Assembly: GCF_036227565.1 (NCBI RefSeq)
Contig: NZ_CP109460.1
Span: 1,302,001 to 1,366,000 of the forward strand
Source: Streptomyces sp. NBC_01454
GTDB taxonomy: Bacteria > Actinomycetota > Actinomycetes > Streptomycetales > Streptomycetaceae
Direction: 5' to 3'
DNA length: 64,000 bases
This document shows positions 29,913 through 38,452 of this stretch, one piece after another. The translations under genes were made by a program, and so were the position numbers. The notes beneath the pieces are model-generated. The model was not told the DNA's origin. It searched no databases and worked only from the letters and a program-made list of their open reading frames with translations. Within the stretch, counting starts at the first letter, position 1, and each line of letters begins with the position of its first letter.

Positions 29913-30584
29913 TCAAAGTGCGACACAGACGGTCTCCGAGGACCTGGGCAAACGATTGGGAAGCCTCCGGCCTCGGCGCCCCGGCAGACGTCGGAAGGCT
30001 CGCCCGCCGGGTCGGTGAGTTGGAGCAGGAGGTCCTCGGCCACCGCGCGGAACTCGCCGAACGGGACGAGGACTTCGCCGCGGCACGAACGGCCAACCGC
30101 AAGCTGATGGCCCCGGTGAACCACTGACCGGGTCAGCGGCGGCAGCCCACCACGCCAGCGCAGCCGCGTTGATGGCCAGGTGCACCACGTTGCCGGCGGC
30201 AAGGACCAAGACGTTCGCCGGGCCGGACGGAACGGCCACCGGCGAGCCCTGGTTCCGCTGCACGTCGCCCCGCCCCCGGCGCAAGGTCAGCACCAGCAGG
30301 TTGCGCACCCGGACCGGATACTTCGCGGCACGAGTGCGGTCCAGGACGATATGCGTCACCACAATCACCGTCAGGTCGAACGGAGACTGCGTGATCAGGG
30401 GGAACGGCAGTCCGTGCGTGGCGCCATGCACGAGGGCAGGCGACCAGCGCTTGACCTTCTCGGTCACCATCCAGTAAGACTGCATGAGGTAGTCGCCGAC
30501 CAGATGCGGGAAAGAGGCCCCGTTGCGCGACCACGACAAGATCTCCTCGGCCTGCACCACGAGCGGGCGAGCCCCCGCCCGCAA
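29913..30584 (-). pseudogene. DUF3307-like membrane protein, probably decayed
   Basis: The frame encodes 223 residues. The middle (about 30133-30510) reads like DUF3307: HLVGDYLMQSYWM, VHGATHGLPFPLI, VIVVTHIVLDRTRAAKYPV and NVVHLAINAAALAWW, with the expected hydrophobic helices. The usual N-terminal helix before HLVGDY is replaced by unrelated sequence. The last 70 residues are Arg/Pro-rich and antisense to the DUF6262-like fragment, so both ends look damaged. DUF3307 proteins are found in phages and mobile elements. Its 5' end overlaps the start of the DUF4157 gene on the other strand. Confidence 0.5.
29918..30127 (+). pseudogene. DUF6262-like recombinase-accessory fragment
   Basis: A 69-residue frame ends with a heptad-like segment, RRVGELEQEVLGHRAELAER, followed by DEDFAAARTANRKLM. 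This closely resembles the C-terminal coiled coil of DUF6262 proteins, which are encoded next to site-specific recombinases. The N-terminal half of a normal DUF6262 protein (about 110-130 residues) is missing, and no recombinase follows, so this is a remnant. The assignment rests on pattern recognition. Confidence 0.5.
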
Positions 30585-32472
30585 GCCTGAGGCCGCAGTA
30601 CGCGCCCAGGTCCCGCATCTCCTCGCTCTTCAGAGTACGGCCGGAAACGCCGCCGTTGTACAGATGCTCCGCCAGGCCAGGCGCCCCCGGGCCCAAAAAC
30701 AGCACCAGTACGGTGTCGGCTGCGGCCACCAGGACGCACAACGCCAGATGCAGCGCTCCGCAGTCCACAACGTCCTGCGCGCCGGCGGGCGACCTTTGGA
30801 CGTTGCCACCCGTACGGACATGGAGGCCCGCTTCGGCGCGGACTTCTCCGACGTCCGGATCCACACCGACGCCTCCGCCAAGAAATCCGCAGCCGAAGTC
30901 GGCGCCCGCGCTTACACCAGCGGCAACCACATCGTCATCGGCGACGGCGGCAGCGACAAACACACCCTCGCCCACGAACTCGCCCACATCATCCAACAAC
31001 GCCAAGGCCCCGTCGCCGGTACCGACGATGGGACGGGCCTGAAGATCAGCGACCCGTCCGACCGCTTCGAACGCGCGGCCGTGGCCAACGCCACCCGCGC
31101 CATGAGCCTCGGCCCCAGCCCGGCGGGCTCGGCCCAACGGGCAGTGGAGCGCTCAGCGCCGCAGTCCGCATTGAAGGCAGGGCCGCTGGCCGTACAGCGG
31201 GCGGGGGAGATCACCCCCCTCGACGCATCCGCGCGGGCCGGCACCTTCGGCCAGGACGAAGTCGAACCCGGAGGCATGGGGACGGTCGCGCTCGTGCCCG
31301 CCGTGCTCAGCGACCAACTGGACCTCTTCGCGATCGCCGACAAGTACAACACGGGATTCACCGGGGAGACGGCGCCCGTGGACCGATTCGCCCTGGTGAT
31401 CGGGGTGAACTGTTGGCTCCAGCGACAGGAGAGCGCGGCTGCCAAGGAGACCTTGCTCAGGAACAAGATCAACGACTTCACGAGCCGCTGGGACAACAAC
31501 CGATTCCGGGTCGAGGTCGTCGGATTCACCTGGGCCGACCACAGGGTCTCGTCCACCGCGAACATCAACCAGGCCACCATCCCCTACGGCGAGATCAGGG
31601 ACCAGATCCTGCGCCACCCCGTGGTGAGCGAACTGGTCCGAGGGCTGACGGACCGTGGCAGGGACCATGTCTATCTGCACACCGGCGACTCCGACACCCA
31701 GTCGTTCGACACCAAGGCGGGACCGCTGTTCTCGGCAGCCGCCAAGGTCCTGGACACCGGGGAGAAGGACCTGTTCAGCGGCGGCTACACGGCCTCCGAG
31801 GACACCAAGGACACCGACGAAGGCATCCTGATCTGGCACGCCAATCAGGTGGACCTCGCCGTCCGGAACGCCATGGCCGAGGTGAATCCACGCTCCGTTT
31901 ACTACCCCGAGCCGAACACCTTCGTGAAGGTGAAGACAGACTGGGACATGGACCAGCTGGAGGACGGCATCTCCTTCGGGACCGGCAGGCTGGAGGGCGA
32001 GCAGTTGGTGAACTCGCTGCGCTCCAAGCGTGACAACGTGACAGAGGGCTTCGACTCCCGGTACGCGATCACCACCGACATGGACCGGGTCGGCACGAAC
32101 GTCGGGGGGCACAGGAAGGGCCAGGCTGTCACCGAAGACACGCTCAAGAAGCTCTTCGACCTCGCACAGAGCCATGCCAGGAAGCAGGAGTGGCAGGACC
32201 GCGTCGCCACGGTGTACGGACTGGACAATGACGTGAAGCTGGCCCTGGCCGAACTCGTCTACGCGAAAGTGACCGACCTGAGCGTGCTCAGGAGTCTGGC
32301 CGCCAAGAAACTGACCTCCAACAGCCCCATCGACACCAAGGGCCTCAAGGCCAGGATCAGGGAGAACCAGATGCTGGCGAAGCTCGATGACCAGGTGGTG
32401 GAGATTGCGTTCCGGAGCAGGAACAGTCTGCTCTACGCAGTCAGCCGCGCCTACAAGGAGCTGGGTCGCTGA
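30523..32472 (+). CDS. eCIS-associated DUF4157 protein (candidate cargo/effector)
   Basis: The protein has 649 residues from TTG 30523, behind an AAAGAGG site; relatives begin with a similar MR-x-HD-K. A leader-like helix (LLALQSTAGNAAVVQML, about residues 33-49) precedes the DUF4157 domain (about 83-162): VLRAGGRPLDVATRTDMEAR, FSDVRIHTDASA, and the zinc-protease-like HELAH at 151-155. DUF4157 marks proteins linked to extracellular contractile injection systems, often as cargo carriers. The remaining 420 residues (DRFALVIGVNCW onward, with a HTGDSDT segment) match no family I know; this would be the toxin or enzymatic part. The start overlaps DUF3307 antisense. Confidence 0.85.
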   Translation: MRDHDKISSACTTSGRAPARKPEAAVRAQVPHLLALQSTAGNAAVVQMLRQARRPRAQKQHQYGVGCGHQDAQRQMQRSAVHNVLRAGGRPLDVATRTDMEARFGADFSDVRIHTDASAKKSAAEVGARAYTSGNHIVIGDGGSDKHTLAHELAHIIQQRQGPVAGTDDGTGLKISDPSDRFERAAVANATRAMSLGPSPAGSAQRAVERSAPQSALKAGPLAVQRAGEITPLDASARAGTFGQDEVEPGGMGTVALVPAVLSDQLDLFAIADKYNTGFTGETAPVDRFALVIGVNCWLQRQESAAAKETLLRNKINDFTSRWDNNRFRVEVVGFTWADHRVSSTANINQATIPYGEIRDQILRHPVVSELVRGLTDRGRDHVYLHTGDSDTQSFDTKAGPLFSAAAKVLDTGEKDLFSGGYTASEDTKDTDEGILIWHANQVDLAVRNAMAEVNPRSVYYPEPNTFVKVKTDWDMDQLEDGISFGTGRLEGEQLVNSLRSKRDNVTEGFDSRYAITTDMDRVGTNVGGHRKGQAVTEDTLKKLFDLAQSHARKQEWQDRVATVYGLDNDVKLALAELVYAKVTDLSVLRSLAAKKLTSNSPIDTKGLKARIRENQMLAKLDDQVVEIAFRSRNSLLYAVSRAYKELGR

Positions 32473-32915
32473 ACCGTCGCTCGCGGACCCCGCCCCCTGG
32501 GGTCGATGGGCTTCCCGGGCTCGCACTCCGAGCAACCCCGGGAGAAAGTACGGGTGTGCTTTGCGCTTTGGAGAAGGCATCGGCACTCCGTCGGGAGCCG
32601 GCCACCCCCGCTCCTCTGCCGGGCATGCCGCGATTCCTGAGCCCGCATCCCGCTCCTCCTCCACCGACTACCGCCCCTGAGCAACGACTCCACCGGCCGT
32701 CATGCCATAGCCGACTACGGGCGACCCCGCACGTCTCTCCCTCATCCGTAGTTCACGGGGAGACGTCGTATCCCACTCCCACCGGGTGCGCCCAAGGTCT
32801 TTCGCAGCGTGACCATACTCTGACAACGCCCTCTGTCTCCGGATAAAATGGGCGCTGGGGCGACCGTCCTTCAAGCGGTGGCCCTGGGCTTCATCGACCA
32901 CGGAGGGGTAGGCGG
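32473..32915 (+). promoter_or_regulatory. Intergenic region with candidate promoter for the 500-residue cargo-like gene
   Basis: No credible gene lies in this 443-bp gap. CTGACA (32820-32825) and TAAAAT (32844-32849) with an 18-base spacer form a good vegetative-type promoter about 65 bases upstream of the ATG at 32916. A GGAGGGG site lies just before that start. A 3' hairpin for the upstream gene is not obvious. Confidence 0.5.
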
Positions 32916-34418
32916 ATGCGCTCGTACAGGGGGCAACACCTCGACGAAAGCCGTCGGACGGGTTCGGCGACGCTTACCAGCCCCGCACACCAGGCCGTGA
33001 CACGGCCGTTAGCGCCGCCGGCCGCCGGGTTGGCCGATCTGCAGCCCGTCCTGGGCAACCGCGCCGTGGCACTGGTCGCCGAGCAACGCGCCGCAAGGGG
33101 GCGTCTCGGTGAGCTGCTCACCGGACGGGACAGCGGTACCCGGCAGATCCGTACCAGCCATGTCAGGGCCGCCCTGACCCGACGTCTCACCGAGGGTCCG
33201 GTGTTCAGCGCCGACGAGCTCCGGAACATCCAGATCCTCTCCCGGTCACCGGAGTGGCTCGACGACATCGGCATCGGCCGCTACGAGGACGCCGAAAAGT
33301 ACACCGAGAAGGGCGACTATCGCACTTGGCTGCGGCTGCAGCCGGGTCGCCGCCTGCTCATCGCCACCCTGGAGTGGACGAGGCGCCGGCCGGAAGAGGG
33401 CCAGCCGACTCCCACCAGTCCCGCATACACCCTCGGCCGTCACCTGGCCCTGCGCGGCTCCCTGCCCGACGACGCGCGAAAGAGCGCCGAAGAAGAGCGT
33501 GATCGGCAGATCCACGGGACCTTCGTCGACACGCTGGATCCCCGCGCCGCCCTCGTACCGAACGACCCGGACGCGTGGCGGAAGGACGCCCGGGCCCGGA
33601 CCATCCTGACCCACGTCTTTCTGATCCTGCAGAACGGCCTGAAGGTGTACAAGGAAGGCGCGGATCACATCGACTTCAGGGAAGGAGACGTCGCCCGCGC
33701 GCTGGCCCACGGCGGACGGGTCAACATCCGGATCCCGCAACTGGAGGTCAGGGATTCCGCCTTCGCGCTCACCGACTGGCTCGGGGTGACCCGCGACGGC
33801 GGGCACGAGGTGAATCCCGCAGAGCGACGCGCCTTCGGCACCCACCACATGAAGATCGGCGAGAACAGGGACGGCGTCGCGGGCAAGTTCAGGGAGCAGG
33901 GTGGCAAGCTCGCCTCGGTGAAGAACGTCGTGCAGTTCGGAAGCAGGTTCGAGCGGGTGCGGCTCTACGGCCTCGATCTGGCCGCCGGTGGCCTGGGCAG
34001 CCGCGACTTCAATGGCGACGTGGTCCTCCCGGACGGTGGGCACGGCCATATGTTCCTCGGCTTCACCCCGCCGCGCCGCAATCGCGCCGGTGCCCTGCAA
34101 GTGGGAATCGAGACCACGTCACCGGGTGGCCCCAGCCCGGTCGGGTACCGGCACACGTGGCGCTCCACCGAGGCCACCGCCAACCCGGAATCCAGCTTCT
34201 ACGGGCACAAGAAGGACAAGATCGGCGAGGGGAAGCTGGCCGTGAACCAGCGCTACGTCGACATCGGCGAGTTCCGGACCCCGACGGGCGGCGGCTGGAT
34301 GCGGTTCCTGGAGGAGCTGAAGGAGGACTGGGCGCGACGGCTGGCCGCGGCCGGGACCGATCCCGTCGCACGGCGTGCGCTCTACTCGGAGCTGGCCGGC
34401 CGCCGCCGGGACGAATGA
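32916..34418 (+). CDS. Hypothetical eCIS-linked protein with cargo-like N-terminus
   Basis: The protein has 500 residues from ATG 32916. Residues about 38-54 (GLADLQPVLGNRAVALV) resemble the LLALQ-x-x-x-GN-A-x-V helix at the start of the two DUF4157 proteins nearby, but no DUF4157 domain or HExxH follows. The body is largely soluble with charged helices, then motifs such as GTHHMKIGENRDG, LYGLDLAAGGLGSRDF and GGHGHMFLGFTPP. The LYGLDL motif also occurs in the DUF4157 protein at 34520. I know no family for it. Its position between two cargo-type genes and its own promoter suggest a third cargo. Confidence 0.7.
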   Translation: MRSYRGQHLDESRRTGSATLTSPAHQAVTRPLAPPAAGLADLQPVLGNRAVALVAEQRAARGRLGELLTGRDSGTRQIRTSHVRAALTRRLTEGPVFSADELRNIQILSRSPEWLDDIGIGRYEDAEKYTEKGDYRTWLRLQPGRRLLIATLEWTRRRPEEGQPTPTSPAYTLGRHLALRGSLPDDARKSAEEERDRQIHGTFVDTLDPRAALVPNDPDAWRKDARARTILTHVFLILQNGLKVYKEGADHIDFREGDVARALAHGGRVNIRIPQLEVRDSAFALTDWLGVTRDGGHEVNPAERRAFGTHHMKIGENRDGVAGKFREQGGKLASVKNVVQFGSRFERVRLYGLDLAAGGLGSRDFNGDVVLPDGGHGHMFLGFTPPRRNRAGALQVGIETTSPGGPSPVGYRHTWRSTEATANPESSFYGHKKDKIGEGKLAVNQRYVDIGEFRTPTGGGWMRFLEELKEDWARRLAAAGTDPVARRALYSELAGRRRDE

Positions 34419-34519
34419 CGGCGGAAGAGGCGGCGTTGGGCACGGTTGTCGTCGGTGCCGAGGCGGGCCTCGGCGAGCCCCGTGGCGGGTGGAGGTGATG
34501 GCCGGCCGAGGTCCTGGTT

Positions 34520-36418
34520 TCAGCCGGGCTCGTACAGCCCGCGGGTGGCGTCGACATTGCGCTTCGTGATTTCACCGGCGAGGCGATCGACGATCCTGCC
34601 GCGGAGCGGATCGAACTCCGCGAGAACCATCCCGGGGAGCGTGCCCAGGTCCCGGTGCTCGTCGGTCTTGAGGGAAAACCTGATCCTGTCCGGGAACAGG
34701 GTCCCCCCAGGGGTTACTTCGAACCGGGCCCAGAAGCTCCGGGCATCCGTTCTGGCCCACTTGGCGATCATGTCCTCGTAGGGGATCATCGCGGAGTTGG
34801 TGACGTAGGTGCCCGCCACCAGGTTGCTCGCGTCGGTTACCCCGCCGATCTGCGCGCCCTGCACGTGCAGCCATTCCCAGTTCTGGTCCAGCTCGTACGG
34901 GGTGCCCAGGAAGCGCTTGGCGTAGGCCACCACGCCGAGAGCGTTCCACCCGTTCATCGCGCTGTCCTGGCCGGCGCCGCGGTCCACGGCGGTCAGCTCC
35001 GTGCCCGGCACCCAGCCGGTGTCCGAGCGGGGAGGGGTGAGCCGGGCGTACTCGGCCCGTAGCGCGCTCTGCGTCTCCTCGGACAGGTCCGGCGCGAAGA
35101 ACTCCGCGTCGCCGAACCGTCGGTTCGCGATGCGGATGCGGTGCGCGGCGGACCGGACCGTGCCGGCCGTGGAGACGTACATGACCCGCGTACGGTCTCC
35201 CGGGAAGCGGCCTCCGTACTCGAAGAAGTTGGCACCGTTGTCCTGGTTCTCGAAAATCAGGCGTCGTTGTTCGTACTGGCGCTCAGCGAGACGCTCGTAC
35301 GGCACGCCATCGAAGTCGGAGGCGGTGTCCTCGTCGATGCCGAGCACTTCCAGGGCCTGGCAGTGGGACAGATCCAGGCCGTACAGATGTCCTTCCGCCC
35401 TCGGTACTCGCGAGCCACCGGAGTGGTGCCAGATTTGCGGACCGTGCCTGGCGATCGCGGCGACGAGACCGGGCGTGGCGCGGCCCAGAGTCTCCTCGTC
35501 GACCGGAAGGACGGTCTTGGCGACGCTGTCGTAGTGGAAGAGGCCCCCGAGTGCGTGCCAAAGACGGCTCCATCGGCGGCTCCTCTCCCGGTAGGCGTCC
35601 TTGATGAAATCGTCGAGGGCGCTCGGCCGGACGTCGCCGACGAAGCCGGCGGCACCAAGTGCAGCCTTCAGCCTGTCGACGCCGTCGTACCGCGCGAAGA
35701 GCAGCCTGCCGTCGGTCTTCTTCACAAAGGCGTACTCGGCATTCGGGTCGCGCGAGTCCTGGTAGATACGCTCGTCGTAATTGGCCAGGTGCATCGCGCG
35801 CTGCACGACCGGAGTGCTCGCGGGCGGTGCAGGCGCTGGGGCGAGAGGCCGGCGCTCCGTCGCTCCCACCGACGCGCTCATGACCCGTGACGCGTGGGCC
35901 TCGGCCTCCCGTTCGAAGCGGTCGCCCGGGTCGCTCACCGCGAATCCGTGACCGGTGTCGGAACCCGCCACCGGGCCCCGGCGCTGCTGGATGACGTGCG
36001 TGAGCTCGTGCGCCAAAGTAGCCAGGTCCGCCTCGTCGTGCCCGATGACGACATGATTGCCGGCGGTGTAGGCGCGCGCACCGATCTCCTTGGCCGAGCG
36101 GTGGGCGGCGGCATCACTGTGGACGCGCACGTCGGACAGGTCGGCACCGAGCCGTGCTTCCATTTCGCTCCGGATGGGGGCGTCGAGCGGACGGCCGCCG
36201 CTGCGCAGCACCTCGGGCACGGTGGACTGTTCGCGGGGAGCACCGCCGGCTTGCAGCATCCTGAGGACCGCGCCGTTTCCCACGGCTCGTTGGAGGGCCA
36301 GGAGCAATGGGGACCTCCCGGAGGGAGCCCGGGCCGACGCCGGCCTGGCCCGCTCGGACCCAGGCGGCTTCCGCGCCGGGCACTGCGACCGATCCGATAA
36401 CGGAGTCCGACTGCGCAA
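34520..36418 (-). CDS. eCIS-associated DUF4157 protein with candidate His-Me finger nuclease C-terminus
   Basis: The protein has 632 residues from TTG 36418, preceded by a near-perfect GGAGGAG site; it is convergent with the 32916 gene. A leader helix (LLLALQRAVGNGAVLRML, about 38-55) precedes DUF4157 (about 69-145): VLRSGGRPLDAPIRSEMEAR, LSDVRVHSDAAA, and HELTH at 137-141. At residues about 514-550 the sequence reads WLHVQGAQIGG, NLVAGTYVTNSAMIPYE. This spacing of His, GG, Asn-Leu-Val, Asn and Met resembles DNA/RNA non-specific endonucleases of the His-Me finger type. That suggests a nuclease toxin delivered by the injection system; it is inference from a motif only. Confidence 0.85.
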   Translation of the reverse strand: MRSRTPLSDRSQCPARKPPGSERARPASARAPSGRSPLLLALQRAVGNGAVLRMLQAGGAPREQSTVPEVLRSGGRPLDAPIRSEMEARLGADLSDVRVHSDAAAHRSAKEIGARAYTAGNHVVIGHDEADLATLAHELTHVIQQRRGPVAGSDTGHGFAVSDPGDRFEREAEAHASRVMSASVGATERRPLAPAPAPPASTPVVQRAMHLANYDERIYQDSRDPNAEYAFVKKTDGRLLFARYDGVDRLKAALGAAGFVGDVRPSALDDFIKDAYRERSRRWSRLWHALGGLFHYDSVAKTVLPVDEETLGRATPGLVAAIARHGPQIWHHSGGSRVPRAEGHLYGLDLSHCQALEVLGIDEDTASDFDGVPYERLAERQYEQRRLIFENQDNGANFFEYGGRFPGDRTRVMYVSTAGTVRSAAHRIRIANRRFGDAEFFAPDLSEETQSALRAEYARLTPPRSDTGWVPGTELTAVDRGAGQDSAMNGWNALGVVAYAKRFLGTPYELDQNWEWLHVQGAQIGGVTDASNLVAGTYVTNSAMIPYEDMIAKWARTDARSFWARFEVTPGGTLFPDRIRFSLKTDEHRDLGTLPGMVLAEFDPLRGRIVDRLAGEITKRNVDATRGLYEPG

Positions 36419-37076
36419 GGCTCCTCCTCAAGGCAAAACCACCACACAGTGGACCGTGACGTTCAGCAGCGTCAAGTGCGGTCCGTTTCCTGTCCGTTGG
36501 GGAGAGGAGAACACGATGGGACATTGAGGGGAGGCCCTGCCAATCCGGTCCGATGACCAGACTGCGATGCTGCCTGTCGGTGGCCTGGCCTTCCTGCCGG
36601 TACCTCGGGGCTGTGAAGCACGAGGGGCCGGCTATGGGCATTCACGGGTCCGCACGAATTCAGCTGAGGTCGTTTCCCTCCGCAAAGCTACTTTCCCCGT
36701 GTGCGGAAACGATTCTTGACATATTTCCGGCCACGCCCTTCCTTCAAATCGACGGCGGATAAGCGTCCTTGACGTGACGACAAACGAGAGGAAACAAAAG
36801 GGGATCGCGTGGAATGATGCCGCCGGACACCCCTGTTTGCAGCCGAACGGCCATCCATGCCCCAGGTGTCGGAGTCGCACCGCCCGGAGGCTCGAAACAC
36901 TGCCCCCGCGGTGGCCGGTTTCACCCAGGTGCGTAGGCGAGTGCTGGCGGCATACTCTCAACCGGCCGAGCATCGTCCTGACGTGAGCCATCACTCTGCG
37001 GCACCTTTTGCGGGTGTTCACTTCCACGCGCCCTCCGATGGGTTCACGCTTCAACAAAAGGCCAGAGGGGGATCAC
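36419..37076. other. Divergent intergenic region upstream of the first propeller gene
   Basis: This 658-bp region is less GC-rich than its surroundings. A TTGACA (36716-36721) is visible on the plus strand without a clear -10 partner. A 70-codon frame from GTG 36774 has a Cys-Pro-x-Cys motif (GHPCPRCRSRTARR) but only modest third-position GC and no clear ribosome-binding site. I do not call it a gene. The minus strand should carry the promoter of the DUF4157 gene. Confidence 0.5.
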
Positions 37077-38399
37077 GTGGCAGACACCGCCAACATCCAG
37101 GACTTCAACCTCAATCTGACACCGCATTCGGTGGCCGTGGGAAATCAGCGCTACTTGTGGATCACCACCAGCAACCGGAAGGTCATCAGGGTCAATCCCA
37201 ACGACCCCAACAGCAGGCGAGAAATCCCGACCCTGAATTACGACCTCACCGCCGGAGTCATGAAGGACCCGGTGTCCGAGAACCAGCGGATCTGGATGGC
37301 GTCGCCGGACAAGGTGGACCCCATCCTGATGATGGAAACCCAAGGGTCTTTCCCGATCACCGTGTACGAGTTGGAGCCGCGGGACGGCCGGGCGGAGAGC
37401 ATCAAGCTCCGGACGACCGACAAGGGTACCGAGGGCAAACCGAACATCAGCTACGACCTGCTGTTCGCCGAGCCGATCCACAACTACATCGGCATCCTCC
37501 CCATCCCCGCCCAGGGCGGCACATACGCCAAGATGCCCGTCGGTCACGACACCTATCTCTGGGACGTGGCCGTCGCGACGGACCCGACGGACAAGAAGAC
37601 CCATACCTACTGGGCGACAGGTCAGAAGCGGGCCAGCAACCCCACCAGGACCAAGAACGGCGTGTTCCGGCGCTCGCCCGGACAGTCGACATGGGAAAGC
37701 GTCGGAATCCTCGACGGCCCCGAGCAGAAGCCCTTCTACATCATCGCCGACACCGAGGCGGTCTGGTTCACCGCCACCAACCCCAACCAGGTGATCCGCT
37801 GGGACATCGCGGAGGGCCTCAGCACCACCGTGTCGCTGGGCGACGCGGTGCCGCAACAGCTGGTGTTCTACACGGACGACAAGGTGTGGGTGGCCTCCAG
37901 CAAGGGCCTGCACGAAATCGACCGCCATCAGCCGAGCCTGGAATCCACGATCGACCTCCCCCACGGCAAAGGCGCTCAGGGCCTCTGCGTCGGTATCAAC
38001 GGGGAGCTCTGGTACACGAGTCCCGGGAACAAGTCCTTCGGCAAGTACGTCGTACCTCCGCCTCCATACGGTGGTGCTTCCCTCGTCGGCCGAACCCAGG
38101 TGGTCTATCAGGGCGAGTCCGTGGTGCACATGAAGGACCACGTCCAGCAGCCCCTCATCGCCGAGTACATCTCCAACGGCCACCCCGTACCGGGCATTCC
38201 GCTCACCTGCCGCATCGATGCGGACGGGGCGACCTTCGACGACGGGACCCGGGAGCGTGTGGTGCTGACCGACCAGCTCGGCCGGGTCGCCGTGCCGCCC
38301 GTGGCTGCCGGGCTGATCGAGGAAGTGGCGATCCTGAGCGTCGGTCTGGGCAACACCGAACCGCACGCGACCACGACGCTGAGGATCACCCAGGACTAG
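37077..38399 (+). CDS. Vgb-like beta-propeller protein with C-terminal Ig-like domain
   Basis: The protein has 440 residues from GTG 37077, behind AGAGGGGG; longer starts run into the intergenic region. About six repeats of the form x-WF/WVA-x-x-x-x-x-I/V-x-R/E (for example YLWITTSNRKVIRV, AVWFTATNPNQVIRW, KVWVASSKGLHEI, ELWYTSPGNKSFG) indicate a Vgb/NHL-type propeller (about 10-325). The end (about 335-440) looks like an Ig-like fold (GHPVPGIPLTCRIDADGATF, then LTDQLGRVAVPPV). No signal peptide is present, as expected for an injection-system part or cargo. Similarity to virginiamycin B lyase is in the fold only. Confidence 0.8.
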   Translation: MADTANIQDFNLNLTPHSVAVGNQRYLWITTSNRKVIRVNPNDPNSRREIPTLNYDLTAGVMKDPVSENQRIWMASPDKVDPILMMETQGSFPITVYELEPRDGRAESIKLRTTDKGTEGKPNISYDLLFAEPIHNYIGILPIPAQGGTYAKMPVGHDTYLWDVAVATDPTDKKTHTYWATGQKRASNPTRTKNGVFRRSPGQSTWESVGILDGPEQKPFYIIADTEAVWFTATNPNQVIRWDIAEGLSTTVSLGDAVPQQLVFYTDDKVWVASSKGLHEIDRHQPSLESTIDLPHGKGAQGLCVGINGELWYTSPGNKSFGKYVVPPPPYGGASLVGRTQVVYQGESVVHMKDHVQQPLIAEYISNGHPVPGIPLTCRIDADGATFDDGTRERVVLTDQLGRVAVPPVAAGLIEEVAILSVGLGNTEPHATTTLRITQD

Positions 38400-38452
38400 C
38401 GGACCGGCATCGACCCGTGCGGTTCATCCCGCCTTCAGGAGGGAGCACCAGA

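Noticed and set aside
36774..36986. 70-codon frame with Cys-Pro-x-Cys motif
   Set aside because: No ribosome-binding site, only about 74% third-position GC by my count, and no recognised family. It is kept only as a note in the intergenic entry.
37077..38399. Virginiamycin B lyase (streptogramin resistance)
   Set aside because: The propeller fold is similar, but the Ig-like tail, missing enzyme context and injection-system neighbourhood argue against an antibiotic-inactivating enzyme.
36857..38452. Upstream extension of the second propeller frame through the first propeller gene
   Set aside because: The upstream part is out of frame with the first propeller gene and Arg/Pro/His-rich; ATG 38453 has an excellent ribosome-binding site.
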